Origin: Larus michahellis
Taxonomy: Eukaryota; Chordata; Aves; Charadriiformes; Laridae
Direction: 5' to 3'
Assembly (NCBI RefSeq): GCF_964199755.1
Contig: NC_133901.1
Location: 43,617,418-43,681,417, forward strand
Length of the DNA stretch: 64,000 bases
Shown here one piece after another: positions 37,801 through 51,365 of the stretch; the first letter of the stretch is position 1; every line of letters starts with the position of its first letter. Under the pieces are notes generated by a model, which made no database searches, had not been told where the DNA came from, and was given only the letters and a program-made list of their open reading frames with translations. Both the position numbers and the translations under genes were made by a program.

Positions 37801-39681
37801 TTCCTCCATGCACAGGCAGGAACGCCAGCCTTTCTTCGGCAACGACAGCACAGAGTTCTCAGAGCCATTTGATGGCCTCATCTTCTTTCAGAGTTGTTCC
37901 AAAATAAACCTCTTTAAGTCAGCCCCACAGAAGTTTTTAGAACTCCGTTTTAGATTAAGATATGAGGAAAAAACATTGGAAGAACATTTAAAAAGAAATT
38001 ATTTTTGAGTCTTATCTCTTGAAAAGCACTTTGCCAGAAATCATTAAAATTTGGCAAAAAACATTTTAACTAGTCAGAGACCAGTTAAGCATAACTTGAA
38101 GTGGAAAGAGCTTTTTTGATAATATAAAGGGGGCGACGTTTATTGGGTTTACGATGGAAAGTATGTCTCAGCTGTAACTGTGGAGCAAATACAACCTCCA
38201 CATAACAATGCTGCTATGTAGTTTATTAATCTAAATTGTTCCAACTTACTTCAGATACCCATAAAATCATATTGGTGAATGCACAGGCTCTGAAGGGCAT
38301 ATATTATACAGAAAAGCAGAAGCTGCTGCCCATGAAGACTTAACATAACTAGATAATTTTACAAGTGCTGAATAGTATTTATTTGTTAAAAGCAAGCTCT
38401 GCAATTTAGATCTTAAAAATCATTTAGCATGTACCCAGAAAAGCTGAGATATCCTAGTAAAAAATAAACGTGCAAAATACTGAAATACGTAGTGCCCGTA
38501 GTTTTTGAACACGAAGTAAATGCCAAAATGCAACTTTTACATAAGCTATCTATACCTTCTGCATCTGTTCTATAAAACAAATCTATTTTCCTAAAACTCT
38601 TGACCTACCCTTTCAGCAAAACACCACAACAGACTGGCAAAGGTCAAAAGCATGTTTAGGTAACCATCTTATACAGGTTTACTGAATTTTAGCCTGGAAG
38701 CAACTTGTGCACAACACAGGCCCTAAGGTCTCAAATGATTTCTGCATCAACTTAGGGAACTTCTGATTGAGGTGAAATCTTGGGATTTTCCTTTAGGAAG
38801 ACACCCATTTTGTTAAAGGGTAGAAGACCACATCCAGGCTGAATCTGGTTCTGTGGCTAAAATCATAACTGTGAAAAACATACAGGTCCTTTCCAGTCTG
38901 CATGTCTCCACTTTGCACAGGAGATGCCAAAACCACCCTCCCACCAGAGTGCCTCTGCCTTCGACTCACTTTCTCTCTTTCCCTATTCCCAGGGAAGCTT
39001 GTAAATACTTGATGGTGTATCTTTGGGACCTCATGGTGTAATACAGAGTGATCTTGCAGAAAGCTACTGAATTTTATTTGAGCAGCAACAAGGATCCTGA
39101 TTTCTGTTACAGTCTTCTAGAGTAATACTGAGAAGCTTGCTTGAGGGTGGAAGTTACCAAAGGAACCCAAAGGAATTAGAAGCTGTTAAAAATCAAGGAC
39201 AATGGGTTGTATCTGCTTCCTTTGGCTGCCTCTGTCTCGCTGTCTAGCACAGTAAAAATGGGTATTTAGTGGTACTTCCTTTTAGCATGAACAGAAATAG
39301 TTGATTGTAAAAACAAACCCAATGAAATATTCAGTAATAAAATGGTCAAGTCACTAAATAATGTATTCAACTGGCTCTAGTGGTTGACCTTTGCAAAATT
39401 CCTTGGAGGTGAAGTGCAAACTAGTTTTTTTTTCAAGGCTGTATTCCTGGGGAAACAGTGCTATGAGAACACTATATTTCACAAAGAAAATAGCTCAATT
39501 TTTAGGTTTAATTATGCATGTTCTTCAGTAGGTGGCCTTCTTCCTTCTTAGTAGGTACTGAATCAATACCCCGGCATAATGCTAATGGGCACTGTGCTAC
39601 TTGAGGTGCCATCTTTCAGAAGAGAGGCTGAAAGCAAGGTCTCGTCTCTGTGATGTTGATGACTGTAGTGGCATTTTTTCC

Positions 39682-39700
39682 TTTTTTTTTTTTTTTTTTT
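39682..39700. repeat. T19 homopolymer
   Basis: Uninterrupted T run preceded by a shorter T run. Confidence 0.9.
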
Positions 39701-42054
39701 ATTAATATAGGTGTTAGCATCAGTGCCTTGGCCACATTCCAAGTTGGGTAATTACATTCTGTCTCCCTACATTTTGCTTTATGCAGTTTTCATTTAATAT
39801 GGTGCTCTTCTCTTCCTGCCCTAAGTTGTTTTGTGTCATTGCTGGGCACTATTAAATAACCTCCGTATTTCCCCTGAGACAGCTGCATTTAAGCTGTGGG
39901 TAAGGCAAAGCCTGCACATGAAATTCGTGAACCATTCCCAGAGAAGGAAACACAAGCTCACTTGCAATTATTACACGCCAATATCTACCTGGACAAATTC
40001 CAGCTTTTCTGCTCCCCTCCAGTAGTTTACTTTCATTTGGAATTACACTACCCAAATGAAAACAGCAGGTGCAGGGAACACCATCCCTTCTCAAGAGGTC
40101 ACAAGGCTCATGCCTGGGAGGACTTTTTTGGCAGGCAAAGTAGTTTTATCCTCTGTTCAAGAACATAAGTTGCTACAAGCAGCCTTCCTCTACAACAATA
40201 TCTGGTATTTAGCCATGGACTGCAGAGGGATGTCGGGGCAGAGTTACCCTGTCCCAGTCGAGCAACTGCCTTCCCCCGTCTCATCTCTTGGAGGGTCAGT
40301 TTGTCCTCCCAGGGCAACCGAATGGGGCCATGGGCTCTCTCCTGCTCAGCCCTCAGCATTCACCCAATGCACACAGGGCTACCCCTCCCAACAGACAAAT
40401 ACAAACAGGCAGTACATGAGGCCAGAAGTGAAGCTAACACCCAGCACATTTCTGGATTTAATTTTCAAAATGACCTTCCTGATGGTCTTAATTGTACCTA
40501 AACTCAACATGTTGAAGTTTAGTGTTATGACTCTGAGAAGATTCAAGAACAGCACTGAGGAACAGCTGCTATTAGAATATAACAGGTAGGTCGGGCTGGT
40601 ACAGTGGGAATCCTGAAAGAGCTCCTTATAACAAGCGGTGTAATGTAACCTCTGCCATGAATACAAAGAGCTGGACCTGCAGCTCCCATGGATGCCAACA
40701 AGGAGACCTTGCCTACAGCACAGGAGCTGCCGTCCTTTACCTGAGTGACCCCAGAGCAGCAGGGGCCAGATAGCGCTGTGCATTGCTGCGGGCAGCTCCC
40801 ACCAAGAGCATTTATATATAAGAATTCTGTGGACTGAAGAGTCTGTAAGAAAGCCTGGCAGTTCCCTAGGAAAGGCTCTGGATCGGAGCCTCCTGGAACC
40901 AGGAGAAACAGTCTGCTTTTGGCATCCCACGGAGAGGGGAAAGTCCAAGTCCTTCTTGAAACGGTTTGAGAGGCAGTGATTGTGGTCATGGTGCAGCTGT
41001 TGGGTTTGCGCTCATGGCAAGGAGACTACCTAGAGCTCCAGGGCAAATGCTCCATGTGCTATTGCCAGTGCTTCTCTCAAGTATTGCGTATTGAATGCTT
41101 CTATAAAAATGCAGTATCTGGAAGTAAATCTAGGAGACATCTACGCTAGAGACTATTAATCCAGAGAAGCAAAAGGCTTGAATCTAACCTGATTTTTCAT
41201 TGGTATGGAGCCCTTCTTGTGTACATGTTGCTGCTGCTCAGGACTGAAGTCAAGCAGTTGAGTATCACTGACCTGAGATTTTCCAATTATACGTGTTTTT
41301 AGGTGCTACAAGGCAGGGGACGGGGACGGGCAGGCAGGATCATGTTACAACACAAAGCACTAGGGATCTTACGGCACAAATCCTTCTGAGGGTGTAAATC
41401 AAGGTAGGCAGGTCTTCATCAGCTAAAAGTAAATATTAAAAATATAAAACTTGAGGTGCAAGCTGTGTAACCAGAGCCATCCGAAAAAGGCTTATGGCTA
41501 GACCTTATTATATTTTTTTTTTTAAATCATGTATTTGAAGCCTTAACTTGAAAATAAAATCATAGGAGCAAAACTCTATTGCTATAAATCAGCAAGACTC
41601 CACCAATTTTCCAATTTATTGTATTTGGGTAATCTGTATTTATCTCACTTGGCTTTAAAACATTGCCAGAACTTCAGGCTTCAAGGCTTTTCATACTGAT
41701 AGTATTGTTGCTCTTGCTTCTATGTATTTTTTTCTTTTTTAAATACAGCATGCTTTTATTGTTTAATTTAAAGCTATTCAACCTTTCCTCCTGCTATCCA
41801 AAGACATTTTGCATGTAAAAACAACAATTTGGACCCAAAATAACCACCATCTGCTTATTTATAGCAAGATCCAACAGTAAAGGGAGCCTTTATTAAGCCC
41901 TCAATGGGAGTCATGTGACTCTGCAATGAACTCAGTTTTCATTTTTCCTGATAAAAATGAAACTGTTTCTCTACTGGTCCCTATTATTATTTTGTGATGT
42001 TCTGTAACAAGAACATTAAAAGAACCTTCATTTCTTGAGACCCATCCCCTTCAC

Positions 42055-42383
42055 CCTATCATGGCCATTGCTGGGGCCTACAAGAAAGCTGGGGAGGGGC
42101 TGTTTGCAAGGGCATGTAGCGATAGGACGAGGAGGAATGGTTTTAAACAGGAGCAGGGTAGGTTTAGATTAGACGTTAGGATGAAGTTCTTTACAATGAG
42201 GGTGGTGAGACGCTGGCACAGGTTGCCCAGAGAGGTGGTGGAGGCCCCGTCCCTGGAGACATTCAAGGCCAGGCTTGATGAGGCTCTGAGCAACCTGATC
42301 TATTGAAGATGTCCCTGCTTACTGCAAGGGGGTTGGACTAGGTCCTTTAAGATCCCTTCCCCCCAACACATTCTATGGTTCTT
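42055..42383 (+). mobile_element. CR1 LINE 3' fragment
   Basis: An 81-codon open frame (42061-42306) encodes the last part of CR1 ORF2: RRNGFKQEQGRFRLDVRMKFF and [28 protein letters not shown]1 3' tail follows, containing GGGGTTGGACTAGGTCC and ending in ATTCTATGGTTCTT. Everything 5' of this is missing, the usual result of incomplete reverse transcription. It is a different copy type from the one at 46.1 kb. Confidence 0.9.
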
Positions 42384-45300
42384 TACCAGGTATGTAGTGC
42401 GCATCTGATCCTGGCATGCCATTAGGTGCCAGAATTAAATGTCTTTATAGATTTGCTTTTATTCATTCCATGTCTGAGGGGGAAAGTGAACTGATAAATA
42501 TGTTATTTTTTTCAGATTACTAAGCTGTCTTTAGTGTGACCCTCAGAAAAAAAAAAACGAACCTCTGCAATACCCGGGTTTTAGTGGGGCAACAAAACCA
42601 AACAAGAGAAGAAAAAATGAAGCCAGTCATTGCTGGTAGAAAGTGGAGATTAAAATAATTAAAGAAACCTGCCTTGTGTAAGTATCAGCGGCAGGAAAAG
42701 ACTCAAATAGGTTTTAAACTTGCATGAAGTTTCTCAGAAACCATGACCCTGAGGGACTTTGACAATAAAAAAACCCACCTTCTCTGTTCAAAGAGGAGTA
42801 TGTGGGAAAGAGGAGAGTTGTTAAGTTGACATCCTACTTTGGGTGGATCACTTTTCCTTCTAATGAGGACATGTGCCAAGTACAGTGCAGCACAAAGGCA
42901 GACTTCTGCTGTTCTCACAGCTCACTTTTGACCCTTAAAATACAGCGCGCAGGGGTAAGAAGTTGTGGTTTTACTTCAGAATATTTTTTAAAATCTCATT
43001 GCTGCAGTCAGAACTATCCCAACACACTTTTGCAGACAGAGCTCATTGCGCTAAGAAACATTTTTTTTCTTCTAACTTAGATCCAAAAGATATTTTATTG
43101 GCTTTCATTGAGATGCATGATGAGTGCTCTGAGTTCATAGCACTGAACTCTGACATATCCCATGCTAAAACCAAAGATAAAGCTCCTAGTGCTTACTGTT
43201 TCAGTTATATATACACAGTTATATTGAGGGTAAATTAAGAAAAACAAGGTCATTAACATGTATAGTAGTAACTATTTTTAATACAATTACATAGATATTC
43301 ATTCCATAAAATTGTTCAAGTTTGTAGGGTTATGGGATTTTGCACTGCTTATCCTACTTGCCACTACGGCCCAATATTGAGACATCGTGATAGTCCAGCA
43401 TGAATGCAAGAGGGAAAAAATTCAGGAACATTTTCAAAGCAGACACTGATTGACGGAGCTTTATTGCTGCTCAGCACATAAGTTGGGATTTGTCTGTCCA
43501 AATTACAGGTCTACAAATCTTTATCTGAACTCTTTGGCTAGTCTTCCTTTTCAGTTAAGGAGAGAAAGAAACATTTCTAAATTTGTCTCCTCCTAAGGTA
43601 GAAATTGAGTGAGCACAGACAGGTTATGCTGTAGGAAGATCTACTTTTATCCCTTGACTATGCGAGAGTGTAGACCACTAGCTCTGCGAGATGCATCCAA
43701 CCCTTGGTCTCCAGCTGAGTTCTTCATCACCTAGAAACAGGTGGCACCCAGCCACTGCTCTTTCTAGCTCATGCTAAGTGCAGCTTCTCTTTAGCCCTAT
43801 ATAAAACTACTGAGTATGAAGGCAACTAGGTGGTATCTGAGTACGAATGAGGAGGAAACCAGACAAATTATACAAAATGCAGCACATGCCCCAGAAGGTT
43901 GACACACCTTGCATCATTCAAGTGGTGGGTACTTCAGTTAGTTTTCAGGGCAAATGATGTACAAAGAGACCACATGTAGACCAATTTGAGTGAAGTCCTG
44001 ATTCATCTGGTATCAAATGCAAAACATGCAATCCTGAGCAGGCTCAGGACTTCAGCCTTTGTCTGAAAAAATGGCACATTTCTAATACGACTACCATAAA
44101 GGAAAGAACTCTGGGACGCTTTTGAAGGAATGTTAAGAAGCTTAAGCCCATCTTGATGAGCTTACTGATTGTGATATTCATCCCACAGAATATAACAGGG
44201 ATCACAGGTTGAGGCAAATTAGTTTTCCCAGGACTGGTCTCAGTCTTGGGCTCTCAGAAGGATAAGTTTGAATGTTCCAGTGAGAAAAGAGCTGCAAGTG
44301 GCCCTCCCTGCCATCTCTGTAATGCACAGACAGAAAACAAATTGTTATTTTTGCTGCCTCCCAAGGAAAGCAGTAGATGCTTTTTTTTAAGACTGCCTTA
44401 TTCAAGCCTATCCATTTCTCAGTGTTCCCGCTCTGGCCACACATCAGTCGCTGCTTATCAAGATTTGGACAATTCTGTGGGAATCTAATAATAGCCAGCA
44501 GTGGTGGGCAGCACAAAAGAAAAAAATCAGGTCGTGTGATTTTGGCTAGCCAGCTAATTCTGAGCTCTGCAACAGTCAGCGGGAAGAGCTTTTAAGTGGT
44601 GTGTGTGAATACAAACGTCAAAGGTATCTGATCTATGTGCAAACTGTAGCCTGACACACAAAGGAATGTATGACCTTTAACTCCATGAAATACCTGTCAG
44701 CCAGCTCTGCTAGGGAAGAATCTACATGCGGTGCCTGTGATATGTTGATCCTCTTTTCAGGCCATCCAGGGTTCCTATCTTTTTTTCCAAACATTAGAAA
44801 ATGAATTGACTACAACCACCGCATTCATGTAAAAGCAATGTATCTGATATGAGTAATACAGATAACACCACCTTTCATCAAAAGATCCCAGGGGTACTAT
44901 GCATCTTATTCGCAATAGTTTCAGTCCTGTAACACATTCTTGCTTAAATTTATACACAAGCTGCTCCACTGAAATCTAATCATATGCATAATCCCTCTCA
45001 GGGTGAGGGACTAGTACCACACAAGAATTATGTTTGTCTCTGCTGATAACAGAACTCTCTGTAGGGCAAAATACAAAAAGAAACCCCGTTAACTGTTTGA
45101 ATTTCTTGAGGAATTTTGGATATCAGATCTGGATTTTGTCCAGACCACAGGGACCATCATCCTACTCTGGCTGATAATGCTCCAAGATATTTAATGACAG
45201 AAGATAAGCAAGATTTTGTGTATCCAAGAAGCTGAATACTCTGCCAGGAAAGTCTGAGCTGTTAAATGAACTTTCTCAACCGGATGACTAATTCTTTAGC

Positions 45301-46124
45301 AAAGACAGAAAAACACCCCACAGTACAAAGGAGGCATTAGAGTGGGAGAAAAAGTGCCTGATGTTCTGACAGATCCCGTTTTTATACATCATCCCCAGTG
45401 ACCTCAGAGACAGAAAACTACGTAATGTGCCACCACGAAATTAAATAACTCCACCTTGCCCCAGACTTTTTTACTAACCTGCCGGGTCTCAATGTCTGTA
45501 CAGGTGAAGCCAGAAGCAATATAGAACCTTTTATTTTATTAAAGAAGAATAAATGTGCTTGTAAACATATAACAAATGAAAAAGCTTGAATCCCATTCTC
45601 ATATAGACTGTCAGATAGCACTGGTTGCCAAGTTGTGATCCCATTAAAATTATGTATATCTAGAATGTGTTGCCAGTGTAAAACCAGTCTAAACGTGATT
45701 GCATAGCCTGTCTCATCACATGATTGAGATGCAGATCTGACTTTCACCAGTGTCTAGAATTTTGGCTTTGGTCAGTGTCTGCTATCAGCAGGAGAGGACA
45801 AATTTCAGAGTTAATTTTAAATGTTGGTGCTCTTTATGCTCAGATCTAGCAACTGCCACATGGAGTCAGACCAACAGTCCCATCCTGCCTCTCTACTAGC
45901 CGTAGTCTCTTGGCAGTATAGCTCCAATGCAAATAGTGAGGAACGATGAAAAGCAAATTTCAGATCTAACTGTCTCTGAACTTTGGGGAAGTTCCAAGCC
46001 TGTATTTGGACTCAGATGGGACCCTATGCCAACATCACACCAAAGCAAAACTTAACCTAGGATTGGTATGCTGATTGCTTTGAGAAATTACCAAAATGCA
46101 GTTCCATTTGCAACTTCTCTTGCA
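42384..46124. other. Gene-poor intergenic DNA
   Basis: Unique-looking AT-rich DNA with one possible old repeat near 45.85 kb. Open frames stay at or below about 109 codons and none is recognisable. Confidence 0.5.
45845..45945. repeat. Possible ancient interspersed repeat
   Basis: The stretch AACTGCCACATGGAGTCAGA continuing into CCAACAGTCCCATCCTGCCTC resembles a repeat common in reptile genomes (a CTGCCATA..GGGTCAGACC..GGTCCATCTAGCCC-like family). I recall the pattern but cannot name the family with confidence. Confidence 0.35.
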
Positions 46125-46660
46125 ACAGCCTTCTTCACACCTTGAGTATTGTGTCCAGTTCTGGGCACCTCAATACAAGAGAGATATCGAGGTGCTGGAG
46201 CGAGTCCAGAGGAGGGCAACGAAGCTGGTGAAGGGCCTGCAGAATAAGTCTTATGAGGAGCAACTGAAGGAGCTGGGACTGTTTAGTTTGAGGAAGAGGA
46301 GGCTGAGGGGAGACCTCATCACTCTCCACAACTACCTGAAAGGGCATTGTAGAGAGGTTGGTGCTGGTCTCTTCTCACAGGTAATTAGCAACAGAACAAG
46401 AGGGAATGGCTTCAAGCTGCAGCAGGGTAGGTTTAGGCTGGACATTAGGAAAAAATTCTTCCCAGAAAGAGTGGTTAGACACTGGAATAGGCTGCCCAGG
46501 GAGGTGGTGGAGTCACCATCCCTGAATGTGTTTAAGACTCATTTAGATGTGGTGTTAAGGGATATGGTGTAAGGGAGAACTTTGTAGAGTGGAGTTGATG
46601 GTTGGATGCGATGATCCCAAGGGTCTTTTCCAACCTAAGTGATTCTATGATTCTATGGAT
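46125..46660 (+). mobile_element. CR1 LINE 3' fragment with intact ORF2 C-terminus
   Basis: An open frame at 46096-46572 (158 codons) covers the CR1 ORF2 end without a break: [71 protein letters not shown] and [20 protein letters not shown]. The tail ends in the CR1 terminal repeat, two copies of ATTCTATG. The first 13 or so codons of the frame are flanking DNA. The catalytic reverse-transcriptase core is absent, so it cannot act on its own. Confidence 0.92.
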
Positions 46661-49600
46661 TCATTGAGCTTCTAAAAAAATCATTCTTCTAAACATACAA
46701 CATAACAAACGTAATAAAAACATTACAAATGTGTATCCTTTTTCCCTTCCCATGTGTACCCCTTACAACAGTTTGCAAGGAGCACGGGAATATTCCTGTG
46801 ATTATTGTAACACACAATAGCGAAGGCAAGTCCTTTGCAGTATAAATCCCATACAGCAAACCTGAGATGCAGCGTACCCTTCTGTTCTACTCAGACAAAA
46901 GGAGGGCTGTTCTCACCCACCTTATAATTCAGTTCAGGTAGTGCCTCTTAAATAATACACACTTACTTCCCAGAAGGCAGTCATTTATCAGTGTTATCAG
47001 ATAACTGCTTATTTTCAGCTGTTAATGGAAATACTGTTGTCTGCCAAGTGTGGTAAAGCTCCTGCCTTCTGTACAAGTGGAATTTAGCAAATCAAAATCT
47101 GAGGGAAGAGATCTAACCTCTAACCATTTTCAGGGGAAACTTTTTACTGTCTTTCCAGAACCAGCGAAAGAGCCTGGACTGTGCTATTTGGCAGCTTAAC
47201 CCCAGAGGAAGTGCGAAGTAAAAGAAATACTTGAAAAGCAAGTTAAGATCAAACACATACCACTGCCAAATCCTCTTCACTTGGAATAAGTCCTAGGTAA
47301 CAAACCCAACTTCTACTTTAGTCTGCACACACTACAAAAAACCCAACCAAACCTGTTGTGGAAATCCTGAAACAGCGTGAAATGAAAAATTGTACCAATA
47401 TTTCACTGAAAGTCTAGACTCACTTTTATGTCACCTAGAGATATTTTAAAATACTGGGACTAAGGTGGTGAGAGACTAAATGGGCCATAATTTAATCTCT
47501 CCACCTACCTAGTTGTGTTTCAGAAAATTAAACTGTCCTGCTTTACACTGATGGTTTTATGATCCTGTGCTTCCACAAACTCAGAAGTCCTTGGAAGAGA
47601 TGAAGGCAATGCTTGCTCTTCACCCAGCCAGCGACATGGACACTCAGCAAACACTCAAACCTGTTGTTGTGCTGCTGCGAGACTGCTGCCCTCTCCAGGT
47701 GGGTGACACATGCAGACATTCACAAAAGCCACGGGACAGAGCTGCTACTCAGCTCAGGCCCAGCCTGGCCAACAGGAGGAACCAGAGCTGACCCCGCACC
47801 TCTGCCTCATCATCCAGGGCGTCCCCTCAGCAGTCAGAAATCAGGCATCTGAAGATGACCCTGGCTCTCCAGCCCCCTCTCCCTGCCTGATACAGCACAC
47901 CTCATAGAGAAGGTACGCGCCAATTACTGAGGAAAGCCACCTGCTAGATGGGTCCCAAACATGCAGCACAAGAAGTCCCAAGGTTGATGGCCAACATGCT
48001 GTCTCTGTTTTCAGCAGCTCTAGTCCCTGCCAGTGCAATGCAGAGCAGTGGAGTCCCTACTCTTCCAGCACTTCTACACTCAGGGTCTATTATGTTCCTT
48101 CCCCTCGTCTTGCTAGGGAAGGTGGAAGAAGCCAAGAGCTGGCAGCTTCCCACCAGAAAGACCCCAGTGTGCATGGAGGCAGTACTGAACAAGTCTCACA
48201 GGTCCATGGAAGCAGATCCTTTCACCTCCACCCCAAGGCTAGAAGACCCATGTCTCCCTCTGCTCTACACTTGGAGATATTTACCCCAGTCCACTTCGCC
48301 CAGCAGAGCCTGTCCTCTCAGTACTCTGTGGTGGCACTTTGCACACAACCACGAGTACCTTCAGAAGCCAGAGGGCAACAGAGGATCAGGCCTGTCGCAT
48401 CTTGTTTTTCCATCCTGCAAAGTCTTTTAAATTGTTCTGCATTTAATAATCCGGATTCCTGTCTTGTGCCCCACTTTCAGACTTGAATCCTTCTGATTCC
48501 TTCCATCAAATTGACAAGATAAAGGGTTCTTTTTCTTAAATATATCCTTTAACAAAAACTATATGGAATATGCTCACTTGTGTCAGTGATCTGGAAAATG
48601 TGCTTTGTCTTTCTTCCAGAGAACATGCACATTTCAGATTTCCCTTAAGCTTTCATAATTATTTCTGATCTGAGTAGTTTTACTTTGTCAGCCCAGCTGA
48701 TACCAAGCAGATGAGAGAAACGATTTGAGGGTGGATTTTGTCTAGGAGGGAGCAGAGGAGAAAACCAGCAATAAAATTCTGGTAATTTCTCATTTCATTA
48801 TAAAGACATGTTGTGGGTATTTGTGTATTCTGGCTGTGAAGTAAACAGAGCTATAATCAGATGACATGGCAAGAAAGGCTTGAAATGCTGTTCAAGACTT
48901 AAGGTATAAGTGCTTATTAAATAACAAACACTTTGTATGAAGAATGCTCAAAGGAAAGCATCGTATTAGGCACCTTGCTCAGTAACTTGAGCCTATTCTC
49001 ACAAATACCATAAAGATTGGGATACTGAACATAGCAAGTTTATATATGAAGTATGTGTACACTGCATTGAATATATACATGACCTGCTAGTTTAGCTTGC
49101 AATCCCGATAGGCTAGCTCCTGTAGAGCTCATGGCATGCTGAGCGCATTGCTTTCAGCATTTCACTCGGCCCCATCACTGCATCCATCAGCTGGCCTCAG
49201 AATGGAAGGGAAGAGGAGACAGGAATTATCAAGATACAGCTTGTAATGGCTGAGTCATAACACTAAACGCCTCTAACTCAATCCAACAGGGTCATTTAGG
49301 AGGTATGACTTGCTGTGACACCTGCTGAAGAAGAGAGGAAACTCTGGGTACTTAACATTTTAGAATAAAACTCAGTTTCCCTTCAGCTGTGTTTAGTGCC
49401 TGAACAAACTCCAGGGCACAAACTCCAGTGCCAATTTAATACAGACTTCTATTTGCGGAGACTCATTAACGTTGTGCACAACTGCTTAAAAAAAAGGTTA
49501 AAGTCTTGGCAGAAAGCAGCAATAGCAACTATCAAATTCAACTCTAGAAACTCTCCAGGACTTACCCTGAGACTTGGCAGCCAGGGAGACACCGAAGCGC

Positions 49601-51124
49601 TGAGCCCAGTGCAGGCAGTGGCACCGAGGGGCTGCAGGCGCAGGCAGGTCAGCAGCCTGTCCCCACAGCCACCGCTCTGTCCCTTGAGTGCCGACCGATG
49701 CGGCCTGCGGGGGCAACGCCGCTGGCATCCCACTAACTGCCCTCTACCAAATCAAATCTGCTTATATGCTTCCCTTAGCTATGGGCTTTACTCTTTATAA
49801 GGCAGGGCTTTAAAAATGAGACACCACCATTTTGAAGGCCTTTTTTAGTACTATGAATTTCCTCTCTTGTAATTCCTTTGGATGTGTGGTTTAATTTTGA
49901 CTCCTACTCCCTTTCTAGATACTTGGGCCCATTAAGGGAAAAAAAAAACCAACCAAAAACAAACAGGTGAAATAGAGAGAAAAGTAAGTGCCAAAACTGT
50001 TTCCTGCTTATTCATAAACAGCAGTGGCTTTAGAAATGGTTTGGAAGAAACTCAGGAAAAACCTCCAATCCAATTAAAAATTATCCAGAAACAAACAAGC
50101 AAAAATGTGAACCTGGAGAGGCATAGGCATTGCACAAGTTTTGATCGTGTACTGGGCTTGATGGTCCAGGCTCACCTTTTATTACCTGCATCTTCTCTTG
50201 CTTCAGATCTATAGCGTATAATCAAGATCTCCAACTTCTTTCACTAAGATTAAGAGCAGACATTATTTTAGAAGAAGTTAATGAAACACTTTGAGGGTGT
50301 GATTTGTTATGAAATGCTTTTCATCTTCCAAAGATCTCAAAGCACTTTACCATTCAAATGAAATGATACAGATGGCTCTCACTGCTCGGCTGCAGCCAGC
50401 TGAGGAATGGACTGCAAGAAGCATTTAAGTTCCTCTTTAACCCTACATAAATCTTTAGAAAAATAATTGAAAGATACCTCTCTCAGTTGAAATGGGAAGA
50501 GGAATGGAGGTGGAAAGAATTTAATTATCTGAGTTGCAATTTGACATAGGGAGTGTATCACACTTTTGTATTGTACGATAATATTCGTCTGCTCTTGAGT
50601 GGCGATGTGCACATGGTGTATACAGCAAGCAGCCTAAAGTGCTAGAGCCTGAAATTACTACCTGTCCTGAAGAGATTCCTGCAATAGGAAGACTGGTTTG
50701 TAATTAACACAACTTAGCACACTTGAAATCCTTAATTATTTAAGAGGCATGGGTGGAACACTAGGGGCCTCCATCCTTTACCTGGAGGGCATATGAGATG
50801 GTAGGAGGGCTGCGTGCCCTCCGTCTGCTTCCTGGCACTCCTATTGCACAGACACTAGTGAAACAGCTCCTCAAGGGGAGTCATGAAAAGCTCAGACGTG
50901 GAGGACTCTGATCACTGAAGGGCTCTCAGAGAAGCGGAGGTAGGTTCCGCAAGCTAAGGTACAGCTGCTCCTTATCTGCTGCCTGGAAGTACCAAGAGGT
51001 GTAACTACAAAGTTCCCCAGCTATATTAATTCCTTTTATATTCCCTCTGCCTCCCCAAAGTCCGAACTGGAGACAGTGGCAGGCAGTGAGTTGAACCTGC
51101 AGTATTTATAGTGCTAGAATGGAA

Positions 51125-51365
51125 GAATAATGATAATGCAAAGGATCTTGAAAGATCACCAGGTTTAAGTTCCTACCCCAAAACAGGCTCAACTAGACCT
51201 TATAGCATTTTTAGTGAAAATTAAATCTAAACTGTTCTTAAAGCCCTTCAATCCTGGCAAGCCCACTCACCCAGAGAAGTCTCTCTCAGCATCCTCACTG
51301 TCAGAAAGCATTTCCTCCTCTCTAATCTGAATCTTGTTCTCCCGTCTGCTGCAAAAATGAGGATG
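51125..51365 (-). mobile_element. Old CR1-like fragment, reverse orientation
   Basis: Read on plus, the order matches an inverted CR1 3' end: AAGATCACCAGGTTTAAG, then a CAAAACAGGCTCAACTAGA segment, CACCCAGAGAAGTCTCTC, CAGAAAGCATTTCCTCC and AATCTGAATCTTGTTCT. These correspond to the widely seen complement of the CR1 tail and ORF2 end, but are heavily diverged. Limits are approximate. Confidence 0.6.

Larger units (their letters stand above)
28284..42054. other. Gene-poor intergenic DNA
   Basis: No exon, RNA gene or intact element recognised apart from the 19-bp tandem repeat and homopolymers. The longest open frames (177 codons plus at 40056-40589 and 189 codons minus at 40948-40379) overlap each other and show no domain or family resemblance. 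Confidence 0.5.

Noticed and set aside
47567-48486. GC-richer block with frames up to 160 codons
   Set aside because: No domain, no splice structure, and overlapping frames all look random.
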